Assembly: GCF_003628445.1 (NCBI RefSeq)
Contig: NZ_RBZO01000014.1
Coordinates: 1 to 64,000 of the forward strand
Length of the DNA: 64,000 bases
Direction of reading: 5' to 3'
Origin: Oceanobacillus bengalensis
Lineage (GTDB): Bacteria > Bacillota > Bacilli > Bacillales > Amphibacillaceae
Positions 26,062 through 42,482 of the stretch are shown one piece after another. The notes under the pieces were generated by a model that saw only the letters and a list, made by a program, of their open reading frames with translations, did no database searches and was not told the origin of the DNA. The position numbers and the translations under genes were made by a program. Position 1 is the stretch's first letter. Each line of letters opens with the position of its first letter.

Positions 26062-26198
26062 AAAAAAGCCCCCTCATTCAAACTTCTATCATCATTATGA
26101 ACAAGAGGTTCTATTATTATACGATTTTATAACAGAATAAATAGTAGAATAGTAGATTCTCTAGAAACACACTATCCTCTTTATTGTGGAGTTACTAA

Positions 26199-26429
26199 TT
26201 AGAAGAGGTAAACTAAGTCGCCCGACCATTGCAAAATATCCAAGAAAAATCGGCTAACACCTGCTCCAATAACAACAGCGACAAAAAACATTAAAATTCT
26301 TGCCTCCGTTACACGGCCTTTTCGTATTATTGAGTCAATATTTATTGAAACGATGACACGCCATGTAAAATAAATAAATAGGAAATGTGAGAAAATGCTA
26401 ATTAGAGCCCATTGGCCAATAGAAAACAT
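26199..26429 (-). CDS. ywzB: DUF1146 small membrane protein (YwzB)
   Basis: A 76-residue protein with two membrane helices (about 8-28 and 45-65) joined by a basic loop containing INIDSIIRKGRVTEARI, the DUF1146 pattern. Ribosome binding site AAGGGG. It sits between the atp operon and ywmB as in B. subtilis. Function unknown. Confidence 0.85.
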   Translation of the reverse strand: MFSIGQWALISIFSHFLFIYFTWRVIVSINIDSIIRKGRVTEARILMFFVAVVIGAGVSRFFLDILQWSGDLVYLF

Positions 26430-26848
26430 AAAAAAGCCCCTTATTTTTATTTGCTACTTGTACTTTGCCATGAATGCTGTCAAAAGTCAATCGAATCTAA
26501 TAAGTATTAGCCGTTTGTTGTAGAAATATAGTGGAATTTCCCTGGAAATATCAAATAGAATCGATTTACTAATTTTGTGTCCGAAGATTGTAGAAAGGGG
26601 AATTGTCTTCTTAGACGTGTTTTAGTAAAGCGAAAAAATTTTTTGGAGTATTTTGTAAGAAATTGTTGCCTTTCGACATTCAAAATTTTATTAGAAATCT
26701 GATTTCTTTGCGTATAGTTGCAAAGCTTACGTCACCTTACGTCAACTTAGCAAAAGGTATTTGACAATTTTCTTAAGTTTAAGCATTTTCTTGTCTATAA
26801 CTGAACTAGAGCAAAAATGCATACAAGCTAATCCAAACATGAAAATAT

Positions 26849-26874
26849 CCCCTATACCTTAATCAGTATAGGGG
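26849..26874 (-). terminator. Terminator of the atp operon
   Basis: CCCCTATAC pairs with GTATAGGGG around an 8-nt loop, then ATATTTTC on the minus strand, 15 bp after the atpC stop. The 26430-26848 stretch upstream of ywzB shows tandem -35-like hexamers (TTGACT, TTGACA) but no gene. Confidence 0.75.
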
Positions 26875-26889
26875 GTTTACCAATAAATA

Positions 26890-27333
<444 letters not shown>

Positions 27334-27340
27334 TTAACAT

Positions 27341-27405
27341 CTATCTCGCGCTATTCTTATTGTCTAGCTCAGGACGTCCAGGGACTAGCGAGACTTCCCT
27401 CACTT
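27341..27405. repeat. Partial copy of the 150-bp dispersed repeat, atpD-atpC gap
   Basis: TTGTCTAGCTC...CCAGGGACTAGCGAGACTTCCCTCAC matches the first third of the units at 29807-30120 and 59784-59950. It ends within a few bases of the atpD stop codon. Confidence 0.75.
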
Positions 27406-27411
27406 TTCTTA

Positions 27412-28830
<1,419 letters not shown>

Positions 28831-28852
28831 CTACTTTCTAAAGGTTAAGGAG

Positions 28853-29752
<900 letters not shown>

Positions 29753-29754
29753 TC

Positions 29755-29793
29755 AGAAATCATAAGTGAACACTTTATGATTTCTGTTTTTTT
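29755..29793 (+). terminator. Terminator-like hairpin in the atpA-atpG gap, plus orientation
   Basis: CAGAAATCATAA pairs with TTTATGATTTCTG and the plus strand continues with a run of T residues. It points against the direction of the atp operon, so it would stop antisense transcripts or serve as an mRNA stability element. Read on the minus strand it has no T tract. Confidence 0.55.
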
Positions 29794-29806
29794 AATTTAT
29801 CAAACA

Positions 29807-30120
29807 TCGCTTTCGCTTTAGTTATCTTCTAGCTCTAGCGACCAGGGACTAGCAGATTTCCCTCACCTCCGTACGATAAGTCTACATCAATTCGCTTCCG
29901 CTCATTGTGTTTCCTTTATCTTCTACGGCTCAGTCCAATCTGTACGTCCCTAAACGGTCGCTTCCGCTTTAGTTATCTTCTAGCTCTAGCGACCAGGGAC
30001 TAGCGCAACTTCCCTCACCTCCGTACGATAAGTCAACATCAATTCGCTTCCGCTCATTGTGTTTCCTTTATCTCCTCCGGCTCAGTCCAGTTCGTACGTC
30101 CCTTAACGGTCGCTTTCGCT
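29807..30120. repeat. Two tandem units (about 150 bp) of a dispersed repeat between atpA and atpG
   Basis: Each unit runs CGCTT(T/C)CGCTTTAGTTATC, CTAGCTCTAGCGACCAGGG, TTCCCTCACCTCCGTACG, GCTCAGTCCA and GTACGTCCC before the next CGCTT. Starts lie at about 29809, 29959 and 30111, where the third start merges into the atpA stop codon. Units are over 90 percent alike by eye. Related copies lie at 27341 and 59748. No coding potential. Confidence 0.9.
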
Positions 30121-31638
<1,518 letters not shown>

Positions 31639-31650
31639 TCACCCCTATCA

Positions 31651-32744
<1,094 letters not shown>

Positions 32745-32866
32745 CTATTCATGCTATATAGTTATGGGTGATGTTCATAGAATTATATTTCAATTAGGCA
32801 TAAAGGAATGGCGAAGATTCGATGTAAAGGAACTTCGCCATGTTAATGTTGTAAAATAAAACGTTA

Positions 32867-33082
<216 letters not shown>

Positions 33083-33125
33083 TTATTTCCTCCTTTTATT
33101 GTTAAACCTTATTATTTTTTTTATT

Positions 33126-33860
<735 letters not shown>

Positions 33861-33895
33861 TCAATCTGTTTCGTTAAAGAATTACCATATAATCG

Positions 33896-34300
33896 CTAAT
33901 TGTCATTGGGAATATTTTGTTTTTTTTTACTATGAGTGATGAATTGAACGATTCCATCTAACGCCAATACAAAATATGAAGTTACGATACCAATAACTAC
34001 CGCAATAATATGGAAGGTTTCTTCAAACCGAAGCGCGATTAAAACAGCTAATACAGCAGCGGCTAATCTCGAGAAAGTTCCTAGACCCCCACGTGCCTTA
34101 CCTTGTTCTGCAACAGCTTTTCCAAACGCTTTTGTTTTGTGCTGCAACAACCATAAGTTATAGAAGCTTACAGTTGTTCCTAATAACAGGCCATAGAAGA
34201 TACGTGTGTAGCTAGTAAAACCAACTCCAACTACGAAGATTGCTAGAAGATAGAGCATCCACTTTCGTTGTCTTCTTACCATAAGATCATATTCGGACAT
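33896..34300 (-). CDS. atpI: ATP synthase protein I
   Basis: A 134-residue membrane protein with four predicted helices, the AtpI family, which assists c-ring assembly and perhaps magnesium uptake. It is the first gene of the atpIBEFHAGDC operon. The start region has AGGAG about 12 nt before the ATG. The 34301-34689 gap upstream has a TATA-rich patch but no promoter I would commit to. Confidence 0.85.
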   Translation of the reverse strand: MSEYDLMVRRQRKWMLYLLAIFVVGVGFTSYTRIFYGLLLGTTVSFYNLWLLQHKTKAFGKAVAEQGKARGGLGTFSRLAAAVLAVLIALRFEETFHIIAVVIGIVTSYFVLALDGIVQFITHSKKKQNIPNDN

Positions 34301-34689
34301 GTTTACTCTACGCTCCTAATTTAGCCTCTTAAGCCTAGACCTAAAAAGTTATTTTGGAAGGATTTGCCTTATACTATGTATCGTCTAAAACAGCACATTC
34401 CATCCTAACTAGATTATGAAATGAGAAATATATTAATAGATACATTCTTTCAATGAAAACCTTCTCATCCCACACTAAGTAAGTTTACATTAGCAGGACG
34501 TGCATTGTCAATCGCTTTAAGAAGATAAATCACGCTAAAATTACACTTAATCGCTTTATTAGAAAATACCGGCCAGCATGGATTCCCGTCGACATTAGAT
34601 GCCGCTCGTCTTTTCAATCTACATGATATAACGACACCTAATTTTGACGGTTTTGTGAACAAAATTCATGCGTACCATTTGTCTAATTT

Positions 34690-36861
34690 TTACTCAATAA
34701 AGAGTGGGCTTTCATAACTTTCCTTCCTACCATCCTCAAGATAGACCGTAATTACCGCATGATAACTTCCTGGCTTTCCAATTTCTGACTTTTCCATTTC
34801 CCCTTCGTTCATTCCGATTTTTAAGTTTTCTATCTCTAGTAGTGTTCTCTCAAACAAAAGTGTCTGTGCATCATATAATTCTACCTCTATCCGCTTCGTT
34901 GGATCTGTGACATATAATTGGTACATGTACTCATCATCTGAAAATGCCTTAAGCGAAAATCCAAAACCCATTGCCTTTGGATTATCAGTCGCTTGATTAA
35001 TAAAAAGATACGGTAACTGAAATGATGTATCTTCTTGTCGCAAGGTTAGCCAGCCTTGATGCATTCCCTCTTCTAGTAGTGGGGATGTAATACTTAACTC
35101 TATCTTCAGATTTTTGGTTTCCTTCCCTTCCAGTGTGAAGGTTTTCGGTACATGCCATACTAGCCCTTGCTGCTTTTTCGGGATTTCAAAAGAATAGGTC
35201 TGGGCTTTGTCCGAGGTATTTTCTATCTTAATTTCAAAATCCTTCGTTTGATGGAAGGTCTCTATCTTCCCAAAGGTGACTTTTGGATTATGGATAATTG
35301 TGTTTGTTTCGATTGCTTCTTCTGGTTGAATAACACCCATTCCTTGCTCATTCGGTGGAAGTAAGCCGCCCTCTTCCGTCATTAGTGGTTGTGCTGTCGT
35401 TTCAATTGCTCCATAGATTTGACGGGTTGTCCAATCCGGATGGGCCTCTTTTATAAGAGCAATTACACCTGCAACATGTGGGGCAGCCATACTTGTCCCT
35501 TGTAACGCCTGATATCCACCAGGGACGGTACTCATTATATTCGTCCCTGGAGCGAGAACATCTGGTTTAATATCCCAATTCACAGTTACCGGCCCACGTG
35601 AACTAAATGGAGCAATCGTTGTATCTGCTTCATGATAATTTGTCTCCGCATACAGGCTTTTCTGCCCTATTTTTTCCAATAACATTTCCCCTTCTTGTTT
35701 CGTGATAAATGCTACAGGAATACCGATAGATTCTTGTCCATTATCTATCGACCCTTGCATCATATCCTCTTCATTATTATAAATTAAAACTGCTTCTGCC
35801 CCTTTTTCCTCTGCTGCTTTGGCTAACTCATAAAAAGGGGTCTCACCACGCTGAATGAGAGCGATTTTCCCATGTAGACTTGATTCCTGAACGGCATCTA
35901 CTACTTTATAATCTCTATTCAGATGCCAAGGTACCGAGCCCATCATTAATTGCAAGGGGATGATTGTTTCGTCAAAGGCTAACTGTAAATAAGGAATTTC
36001 CATCGGATTTGTTGATGCACCTACTGATAGCGCATCGGTTGCAGTAGCTGGTGCGCCAACCGTCCAATTATTTGGTCCACTATTTCCATTCGCAATGACC
36101 ACAGGTATCCCGAGTTCTACGGCACGATTAACCGCTACACTAGTCGGATAATCTGGGCCATTAACAGAATTACCTAAAGACAGATTCATAACATCCACCT
36201 CGTCTTTCACCGCTTGCTCCATAGCAGCGATTACTTGTACAGACGTCCCCGCACCACCAGGGCCTAGCGCTCGATATGCATAAATATCCGCTTCAGGTGC
36301 AACACCTTGCAATTCTCCATTAGCTGCAATAATGCCAGAGACATGTGATCCATGAAGTGTTGCCATCCCCTGGCTTTCAACCGTCTCCATTGGGTCATCA
36401 TCTAGATCTACAAGATCATACCCTTGTTTATAATTTGCTTCTAAATCTGGATGATTGTGATCAATTCCCGTATCAATAACCGCTACTTTAACACCTTCAC
36501 CCGTATAGCTTGTGTTATTTAGTTGTGATGGCAAAACAACGTCCTCTTTTTTCGGGACTTCACTAATTTTATATGGGAGAGCTTCATATGTCTGCACATC
36601 ATGAACCGCTTTAATAAATTCCAACGATTCCATTTTTTCCAAATCTCGGGGATTACCTTGTAGGGCTAACCCATTAAAAAGAATGTCATAAGTAGCCACG
36701 ACATCGATAAATGGATGGTGGATTTCCAGGTATTCCTTATGTTCTTCTGGGTCTCCTTCCACTTCAACAATAATAGACTCCTGTTCGTCTTCTTCAGCCT
36801 GGATTACTACCGGGGAATAAATGGCGGCTATAATTAGAGCTAAAAATATGAATAAACGCAT
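34690..36861 (-). CDS. Secreted subtilisin-family serine protease (Vpr-like, S8)
   Basis: A 723-residue exported protease: signal peptide (1-22), I9-type propeptide (about 28-95), S8 catalytic domain with Asp in VAVIDTGIDHNHPD (about 131), His in LHGSHVSGIIA (about 172), Asn in VIANGNSGP and Ser in GTSMAAPHVAG (about 457). A PA domain (about 300-400) is inserted between His and Ser, as in B. subtilis Vpr. The C-terminal part looks like fibronectin-type beta domains. Probably degrades extracellular protein for nutrition. It is monocistronic between upp and atpI, where B. subtilis has no protease gene. Confidence 0.93.
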   Translation of the reverse strand: MRLFIFLALIIAAIYSPVVIQAEEDEQESIIVEVEGDPEEHKEYLEIHHPFIDVVATYDILFNGLALQGNPRDLEKMESLEFIKAVHDVQTYEALPYKISEVPKKEDVVLPSQLNNTSYTGEGVKVAVIDTGIDHNHPDLEANYKQGYDLVDLDDDPMETVESQGMATLHGSHVSGIIAANGELQGVAPEADIYAYRALGPGGAGTSVQVIAAMEQAVKDEVDVMNLSLGNSVNGPDYPTSVAVNRAVELGIPVVIANGNSGPNNWTVGAPATATDALSVGASTNPMEIPYLQLAFDETIIPLQLMMGSVPWHLNRDYKVVDAVQESSLHGKIALIQRGETPFYELAKAAEEKGAEAVLIYNNEEDMMQGSIDNGQESIGIPVAFITKQEGEMLLEKIGQKSLYAETNYHEADTTIAPFSSRGPVTVNWDIKPDVLAPGTNIMSTVPGGYQALQGTSMAAPHVAGVIALIKEAHPDWTTRQIYGAIETTAQPLMTEEGGLLPPNEQGMGVIQPEEAIETNTIIHNPKVTFGKIETFHQTKDFEIKIENTSDKAQTYSFEIPKKQQGLVWHVPKTFTLEGKETKNLKIELSITSPLLEEGMHQGWLTLRQEDTSFQLPYLFINQATDNPKAMGFGFSLKAFSDDEYMYQLYVTDPTKRIEVELYDAQTLLFERTLLEIENLKIGMNEGEMEKSEIGKPGSYHAVITVYLEDGRKESYESPLFIE

Positions 36862-37038
36862 GGTGATGTCCCCCTATTCTTTTACTTCTTAGTTTTGGTC
36901 TTGTCAGGGGGAAATATGCATGGCATTTCTCGGTAGACTGAAATTCATGGAAGCAGTGTGCAGTGAGGTCTGATTTATGAGTGTTCTGCAGGTTATTTGG
37001 GAGGAAATTCTGATTTATGAGCGTTCCCTTTTAAACAA

Positions 37039-37092
37039 AGGCTGTTTTCGTAATTTTTGTTGCTTCTTTCGCCTCATAGTTGATGTAAAGAG
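37039..37092. repeat. Short dispersed repeat ending in TAGTTGATRTAAA
   Basis: GGCTGTTTTCGTA followed by a T-rich stretch and CATAGTTGATGTAAA resembles 44979-45029 and, more weakly, about 4490-4535. Probably a small non-coding dispersed element. The 36862-37038 stretch also has two copies of TCTGATTTATGAG 39 bp apart. Confidence 0.45.
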
Positions 37093-37194
37093 TTGATATA
37101 TTTAATTCAGTATTGTGTGAAGCACATCGTTCCGGAAACACACTGAGTTTAAGTTACTAACCATTATCTCCTTTGATACGGAAAGTCAAAAAGC

Positions 37195-37365
37195 ATCGTA
37201 CTACTTCACTAGTCTGGGTGAGTGGAGGGCGGTGACTCCTGCGGGAATAGCACGTGTCCGAAGACCCCGGAAGAAGCGTTCTGTGCGTCACGAGGAGGGC
37301 TGAGGCCGTGCCCTAAGGTCCGCATCCGCCCGGAGCGATCCCAGACGGCGAGATGTGCTCCGATT
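37195..37365. repeat. Bacillaceae-type GC-rich dispersed repeat
   Basis: A GC-rich block beginning GTGGAGGGCGGTGACTCCTG, with the hallmarks ACTCCTGCGGGAA, GAAGACCCCG and GGAGGGCTGAGGCCGTGCC. From memory, this is a widespread non-coding repeat of Bacillus and relatives. No frame fits a gene. It is markedly GC-richer than its flanks. Confidence 0.7.
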
Positions 37366-37464
37366 TAAGATAATCTGAATTAAGTTAGTTTGAAGTCTAT
37401 ATAAAAGTCAGTTATAAAAAAACAACTAATTATGCAAAAAGAGCCTTTAGAAAAGAGCCCACAC

Positions 37465-37501
37465 AAAAAAGAGCTGTTATCTAAAACAACAACTCTTTTT
37501 T
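37465..37501 (-). terminator. Bidirectional terminator of upp
   Basis: AAAAAAGAG pairs with CTCTTTTTT, with inner TGTT/AACA pairing, 28 bp after the upp stop. Confidence 0.8.
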
Positions 37502-37528
37502 ATTACGTGCCTGTAACCGTTCGGGCCT

Positions 37529-38158
37529 TTATTTTGTGCCGAATAGACGGTCACCTGCGTCACCTAGTCCTGGAACGATATAACCATGTTCATCTAATCT
37601 TTCATCTAATGCTGCTAAATAAATGTCCACATCTGGATGCTCTTTCTTAATTAACTCTACACCCTCAGGGGCAGCCACTAAACACATAAGGCGGATATGT
37701 TTAGCACCGCGTTTCTTCAAAGCTTCAATTGCGTCATTAGCTGATCCACCTGTAGCAAGCATTGGATCAATTACAATTAATTCACGTTCATGAATATCAG
37801 AAGGTAATTTAACGTAATATTCAACAGGTTTTAATGTCTTCGGATCGCGATACAAACCAACATGTCCTACTTTTGCTGCCGGAATTAACTTACGTACACC
37901 GTCCACCATACCTAATCCAGCACGTAAAATAGGAACTAAACCAATCTTCTTACCAGACAATACTTTTGCATTTGCAGTTGTTACTGGTGTATTCACTTCT
38001 ACATCTTGTAGAGGAAGATCTCTCGTAATTTCGAAGGCCATTAACATCGCCACTTCATCTACAAGCTCGCGAAATTCCTTCGTACCAGTTTTCACATCTC
38101 TTATGTACGTTAATTTATGTTGAATTAATGGATGGTCAAATACAAAAACATTTCCCAT
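37529..38158 (-). CDS. upp: Uracil phosphoribosyltransferase
   Basis: A 209-residue salvage enzyme converting uracil and PRPP to UMP in the cytoplasm. The PRPP loop [14 protein letters not shown] (about 129-142) and the uracil-binding C-terminus ([18 protein letters not shown]) are diagnostic. It lies downstream of glyA as in B. subtilis, here separated by a plus-strand lipoprotein gene. An upstream ribosome binding site (AAGGAG) is present. Confidence 0.97.
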   Translation of the reverse strand: MGNVFVFDHPLIQHKLTYIRDVKTGTKEFRELVDEVAMLMAFEITRDLPLQDVEVNTPVTTANAKVLSGKKIGLVPILRAGLGMVDGVRKLIPAAKVGHVGLYRDPKTLKPVEYYVKLPSDIHERELIVIDPMLATGGSANDAIEALKKRGAKHIRLMCLVAAPEGVELIKKEHPDVDIYLAALDERLDEHGYIVPGLGDAGDRLFGTK

Positions 38159-38279
38159 TACCGTTCACTCCTTTTATAATTATATCTCTCAAATTGTACA
38201 GAAAAAAGGAAAGGTATTCAAGTTAAGTGTTGAGTAAGTCAAAAAAAGTTGAAATTTGTTACGTATTGGAGAACAAATA

Positions 38280-38307
38280 TTGACATACGACCATTATTTG
38301 ATATGTT
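38280..38307 (+). promoter_or_regulatory. Candidate SigA promoter of the plus-strand lipoprotein gene
   Basis: TTGACA (38280-38285), 16-nt spacer and TATGTT (38302-38307), 25 bp before the start codon. The -35 is perfect and the -10 matches four of six. Confidence 0.6.
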
Positions 38308-38332
38308 GTAATAGTGAGAAAGGAATGATTGA

Positions 38333-39013
38333 ATGAAGAAACAAAGAAAGCGCTTTTATTGTAATGTTACTCTACTATTATTTGTCCTATTGCTCGTAGG
38401 ATGTGCAAGCGATACGAGCGAAGAATCAGAAACAGCTACTAAAGAGAATACCTCAGCGCAAGAATCTGAAGAAGAAACGGATTTGACCGAAGATAAAAAA
38501 CGAATAAACGATGAAAAAGATGAATCAAACCCCACAACAGGAACAGATGAATCAGAAACTTTCGACTCTAATGATACATCTACAGAAGAAATAGGAAACA
38601 ACGAGTCAAGCAATACATTAGAAGGGGAAGAAAACAGTGGATTATCTAAATATTCTTCTGATGAAATTGAATATGCTCGAATTTGGTTACAACTTGGAGC
38701 TTTAAAAGAAGTGGACGAATTGTATGTTCAGCATATTCCAGCTGGAACAGCCCTTAATCCAGATGATGAGACAAGTGCTGTTTATCCGGAAGATGTGATC
38801 CAGCTAGCAGGTGGTCGCTTAGTAGCTGGTTCGGTAACTTATAGTGGTAATGGGGATGGCACGATTAATGTGTACAACGTTCCTTTACGTTGGGATGGCC
38901 AGTATCCTGCTGGGGAAGCATTCTACAAAGACATTATTGAAAATACAAAGCAAGTGTACGTTGACCCAGGTGACGACGAAGAGATCATACAGCTTATTAA
39001 TAAAATAAATTAA
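38333..39013 (+). CDS. Lipoprotein of unknown function
   Basis: The only confident plus-strand gene: 226 residues with a lipoprotein signal peptide (lipobox LLLVGC, Cys about 24), a disordered Glu/Ser/Thr-rich linker (about 27-105) and a compact C-terminal domain (about 108-226; YARIWLQLGALKEVDELYV, VIQLAGGRLVAGSVTYSGNGDG and NVPLRW). This C-terminal domain resembles ones I have seen in other Bacillaceae lipoproteins, but I cannot name a function. It lies convergent to glyA, with a shared terminator. Confidence 0.85.
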   Translation: MKKQRKRFYCNVTLLLFVLLLVGCASDTSEESETATKENTSAQESEEETDLTEDKKRINDEKDESNPTTGTDESETFDSNDTSTEEIGNNESSNTLEGEENSGLSKYSSDEIEYARIWLQLGALKEVDELYVQHIPAGTALNPDDETSAVYPEDVIQLAGGRLVAGSVTYSGNGDGTINVYNVPLRWDGQYPAGEAFYKDIIENTKQVYVDPGDDEEIIQLINKIN

Positions 39014-39054
39014 TCTAATCTCAATATTAAATTCACAGAAATACAACAAGTTCA

Positions 39055-39105
39055 AAAAAATTAGGAGCTGTTCATAAATAAATTGAACAAGCCCCTAATT
39101 TTTTA
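39055..39105 (+). terminator. Shared bidirectional terminator between the lipoprotein gene and glyA
   Basis: AAAATTAGG and CCTAATTTT form the base, with GTTCA/TGAAC as inner pairs; A and T runs flank both sides. Confidence 0.8.
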
Positions 39106-39123
39106 TGCTATTCATTCGTTATC

Positions 39124-40359
39124 TTATACATATAACGGGAATTTATCTGTTAACGCTTTTACTCGAGTTTCTGCTTCTTGTAATGCCGCTCCATCTTCAT
39201 GATTTTTCAATGTGAAGGCAATAATTGATGCAATTTCTTTCATCTCTGCTTGCCCAAAACCACGAGTTGTTACGGCCGCCGTCCCGATACGAACACCACT
39301 TGTAACAAATGGACTATTCGTATCAAATGGAATCGTATTTTTATTCGTCGTTATGCCAATATCATCAAGTACTTTCTCCGCTACTTTACCAGTTAAACCA
39401 AGTGGTGTGACATCAACTAATAGAAGATGGTTATCTGTTCCACCTGAAACGATATGCAAACCTTCATCTATAAATGCATCACTAAGTACTTTTGCATTTT
39501 CAATTATTTGTTGTGCATACACTTTGAACTCATCTGATAGTGCTTCTTTAAAACATACCGCTTTCGCTGCAATAATATGCATTAACGGTCCACCTTGAAT
39601 ACCAGGGAATACAGCTTTATCGATTTGCTTTGCATATTCTTCCTTGCAAAGAATCATTCCACCACGAGGGCCACGCAATGTTTTATGTGTTGTTGTTGTA
39701 ACAAAATCTGCATGCTCAACTGGGTTTGGATGAAGACCAGCTGCTACAAGACCAGCAATGTGTGCCATGTCAACCATTAGATATGCGCCAACCTCATCTG
39801 CTATTTCACGGAATTTAGCAAAATCGATTTCACGGGAATATGCACTTGCACCAGCGACAATCATTTTTGGTTTTACTTCTTTTGCCTTTTCCAAGACCGC
39901 ATCATAATTCAGTTGTTCCGAATCCTTGTCCACACCATACTCAACAAAATTATATTGCTTCCCACTGAAATTCACTGGGCTACCATGTGTTAAATGACCA
40001 CCATGGCTTAAATTCATACCTAGCACCGTATCACCTGTTTCTAATGTGGCGAAATATACTGCCATGTTTGCTTGTGCACCTGAATGTGGTTGAACATTCG
40101 CATGATCTGCACCGAAAAGCTGCTTCGCTCTATCACGTGCTAAGTTTTCAACGACATCAACATGCTCACAACCACCATAATACCTTTTACCAGGATATCC
40201 TTCTGCATATTTATTTGTAAGGACAGAACCCATCGCTTCCATTACTGCTTGGGATACAAAGTTTTCGGATGCAATTAATTCGATTTTATTTTGCTGACGA
40301 GATGCTTCTGCTTGAATCGCTTCAAAAAGTTCTGCATCCTGTTGTTTTACATGTTCCAT
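39124..40359 (-). CDS. glyA: Serine hydroxymethyltransferase
   Basis: A 411-residue PLP enzyme interconverting serine and glycine with tetrahydrofolate, the main one-carbon source. The PLP-lysine motif [15 protein letters not shown] (about 220-234) and the N-terminal [11 protein letters not shown] are conserved. I saw no riboswitch in the 172-bp gap upstream. Confidence 0.98.
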   Translation of the reverse strand: MEHVKQQDAELFEAIQAEASRQQNKIELIASENFVSQAVMEAMGSVLTNKYAEGYPGKRYYGGCEHVDVVENLARDRAKQLFGADHANVQPHSGAQANMAVYFATLETGDTVLGMNLSHGGHLTHGSPVNFSGKQYNFVEYGVDKDSEQLNYDAVLEKAKEVKPKMIVAGASAYSREIDFAKFREIADEVGAYLMVDMAHIAGLVAAGLHPNPVEHADFVTTTTHKTLRGPRGGMILCKEEYAKQIDKAVFPGIQGGPLMHIIAAKAVCFKEALSDEFKVYAQQIIENAKVLSDAFIDEGLHIVSGGTDNHLLLVDVTPLGLTGKVAEKVLDDIGITTNKNTIPFDTNSPFVTSGVRIGTAAVTTRGFGQAEMKEIASIIAFTLKNHEDGAALQEAETRVKALTDKFPLYV

Positions 40360-40531
40360 TTCATAAGCCCCCTAAATATATGTAATGATGGTAAAATTCA
40401 ATCTTGTCTTTATTGTAACTTTTCTCTACTCATTTTGGAATGATAATTCAGCACTATTTTAAAAAGCGAATGCTCTACTGATAAAAACCACAATTTCCTA
40501 TTAAAAGAACAGATATAATTTATGATGAATG

Positions 40532-41095
40532 TTATTTTAATCTTGTGTTTTCATAATTTGCACGTAACCCACCAATTAGCTTTGGACGTGTATATGCCGC
40601 AGTCAATCTAGCTTCTCCTACATACCTTTGTTTAAATCGAAGCGGGACAGCAACATGCTGCAGGTGCATCCCGATCATTGTCTCTCCAATATCCATTCCT
40701 GCTTGTGCTTTTATATACTCCACGACTACAGGGTCAGCCATCTGTTGATAAGCATATGCCGCCATGGATCCACCAGCTTTCTTAACTGGAACAACGGATA
40801 CTTCCTCTAAATGGTACGCAAGCATTGTTTCTCTCTCTACAACAATTGCTCTATTCAAGTGTTCACAGCATTGAAAAGCCAGTTTAATCCCTGTACGCTT
40901 TTGTAACGATACCAGTTGATTAAAAATAACACCCGCAATCTCTTCGCTACCTGATGAACCAATCCGTTTCCCACTAACTTCACTCGTTGAGCAGCCAATC
41001 ACAAATATATTGCCACCGATGAGGTGTCCACTTTCCATCCATTCATTTACAGCATTTTCCAAATCCAGTTTTATTTCCCCTAGAAAATCTCCCAT
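40532..41095 (-). CDS. ywlG: UPF0340 family protein YwlG
   Basis: A 187-residue conserved protein of unknown function; family marks are GGNIFVIGCSTSEVSGKRIGS (about 26-46, beyond the first 20 of which only position is given) and GMDIGETMIGMHLQHVAVP. ATG at 41095 follows AGAGGTGA and is preferred over the frame start at 41149. It precedes glyA as in B. subtilis. Confidence 0.88.
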   Translation of the reverse strand: MGDFLGEIKLDLENAVNEWMESGHLIGGNIFVIGCSTSEVSGKRIGSSGSEEIAGVIFNQLVSLQKRTGIKLAFQCCEHLNRAIVVERETMLAYHLEEVSVVPVKKAGGSMAAYAYQQMADPVVVEYIKAQAGMDIGETMIGMHLQHVAVPLRFKQRYVGEARLTAAYTRPKLIGGLRANYENTRLK

Positions 41096-41167
41096 GAACG
41101 TCACCTCTTCATTTACTATTAGCCAAGCCCACCCAAGACTTGGCCACATAGATTTCTATTCTATCCA

Positions 41168-42460
41168 TTAATCCACTTGAAACTTTTTAATTTGTTTTCT
41201 TAAATTATTTGCTTGCTCCTCTATTTCAAGTGCAATCTTATCCACTTCTTCAATCGTAGCTACCTGTTCTTCGATAGCCGCATTCACTTCCTCGGCACCA
41301 GCTGAAGTTTCTTCTGCAATTGCGGCCACTTCTTGAGATTGTCTAACCGTATCTTGAATAAAGTGTAATTGCTTGTCTACTAGTTTTGTAATCGCAGTAA
41401 TCTCACCGGCAACGTCTGTCACAGATCCAGCCATTTGTTCAAACGCTGTAGTTGTTTCAGCACCTTTCACCGATTCTTTCTTAGCATACACCACGTTATT
41501 ATTGATTTTCACTACTACTTGGTTAACATCTTCCTGGATTGCAGCAATCAAACTGGAAATTCGTTGGACAGCCCCAGCACTTTGATCTGCTAGTTTTCGA
41601 ATTTCCTCCGCTACTACAGCAAAGCCTTTCCCGTGCTCTCCAGCGCGAGCTGCTTCAATGGATGCATTTAAAGCAAGCAAATTGGTTTGCTCAGCAATTT
41701 CACCAACCATGGTAATAATGGATTCCACCTGGATTGCATTCTGTTTTAAATGTTCTACATCTTTTAACGAAACTTCTTGTTCATCTGCTAACTTCTGAAT
41801 ACCTTTTACTAACTGGTCTACGACATGCATACTGTTATTTAATGTTCCTAGCATTGTTGTTGATTTTTCCTTCGATTGTTCTGCCTTTATCTGAACCTTT
41901 TCTGCTAGTTCTGTTGCTTCTTCCACCGCTTCAGCAGTATTTTGGATAGCTTCGGAAGAACTCTCCGCTCCTCTAGAAATTTCACTTACCGATGAGCTAA
42001 TTGCCAGTGAATGCTGACTTGCTCTATTGGAAGCCTCTTTCATATATTGTACAGCCTGATTCGTCGTTTGGAAGTTTCCGTCTATGTTCTGCACAATTTG
42101 ATTTAAGCTCTTCAACATCGTATCGAACGATAGGGATAGCGCACGAATTTCATCATCTGATTTAGGAATTTCAACGGTTTGGTTCAAATTACCTCTCGCA
42201 GCCTCGGATGCAATTTTTTCCAGCTTTTCTAATGGCTTTGTAATGACAAATGCCGCAAAGAAAGCTAACAAACCAGACCAAAGGATTCCCGCAAGCAATG
42301 TTAGAATGGTGTACCATTCAAATGAAATAGGGATAAAATCTTGAATGTAGTCAAACAGCGCGTACAAGAATAATGCACTTGTACCATATGTAATTAACGC
42401 TAAAATCGTCGTGAAAAAAACCAATTTTAGCCGTAGACTGAATTGGTACCTCTTTTTCAT
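41168..42460 (-). CDS. Methyl-accepting chemotaxis protein without extracellular sensor domain
   Basis: A 430-residue receptor with two membrane helices (about 12-34 and 44-68) joined by only about 10-15 residues, a HAMP domain (about 68-120) and the MCP signalling coiled coil. The CheA/CheW-contact tip reads [21 protein letters not shown] (about residues 255-275). With almost no external loop it must sense through the membrane or cytoplasm, for example redox or membrane state. It occupies the place of rpiB (ywlF) between ywlE and ywlG. Ligand unknown. Confidence 0.92.
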   Translation of the reverse strand: MKKRYQFSLRLKLVFFTTILALITYGTSALFLYALFDYIQDFIPISFEWYTILTLLAGILWSGLLAFFAAFVITKPLEKLEKIASEAARGNLNQTVEIPKSDDEIRALSLSFDTMLKSLNQIVQNIDGNFQTTNQAVQYMKEASNRASQHSLAISSSVSEISRGAESSSEAIQNTAEAVEEATELAEKVQIKAEQSKEKSTTMLGTLNNSMHVVDQLVKGIQKLADEQEVSLKDVEHLKQNAIQVESIITMVGEIAEQTNLLALNASIEAARAGEHGKGFAVVAEEIRKLADQSAGAVQRISSLIAAIQEDVNQVVVKINNNVVYAKKESVKGAETTTAFEQMAGSVTDVAGEITAITKLVDKQLHFIQDTVRQSQEVAAIAEETSAGAEEVNAAIEEQVATIEEVDKIALEIEEQANNLRKQIKKFQVD

Positions 42461-42482
42461 ATTCGTTCCCCCTGAAAGTAAA

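Noticed and set aside
34465-34707. Short frames on both strands between atpI and the protease gene
   Set aside because: About 60-65 codons each, no ribosome binding site and no recognisable motif; possibly a decayed remnant but not supportable.
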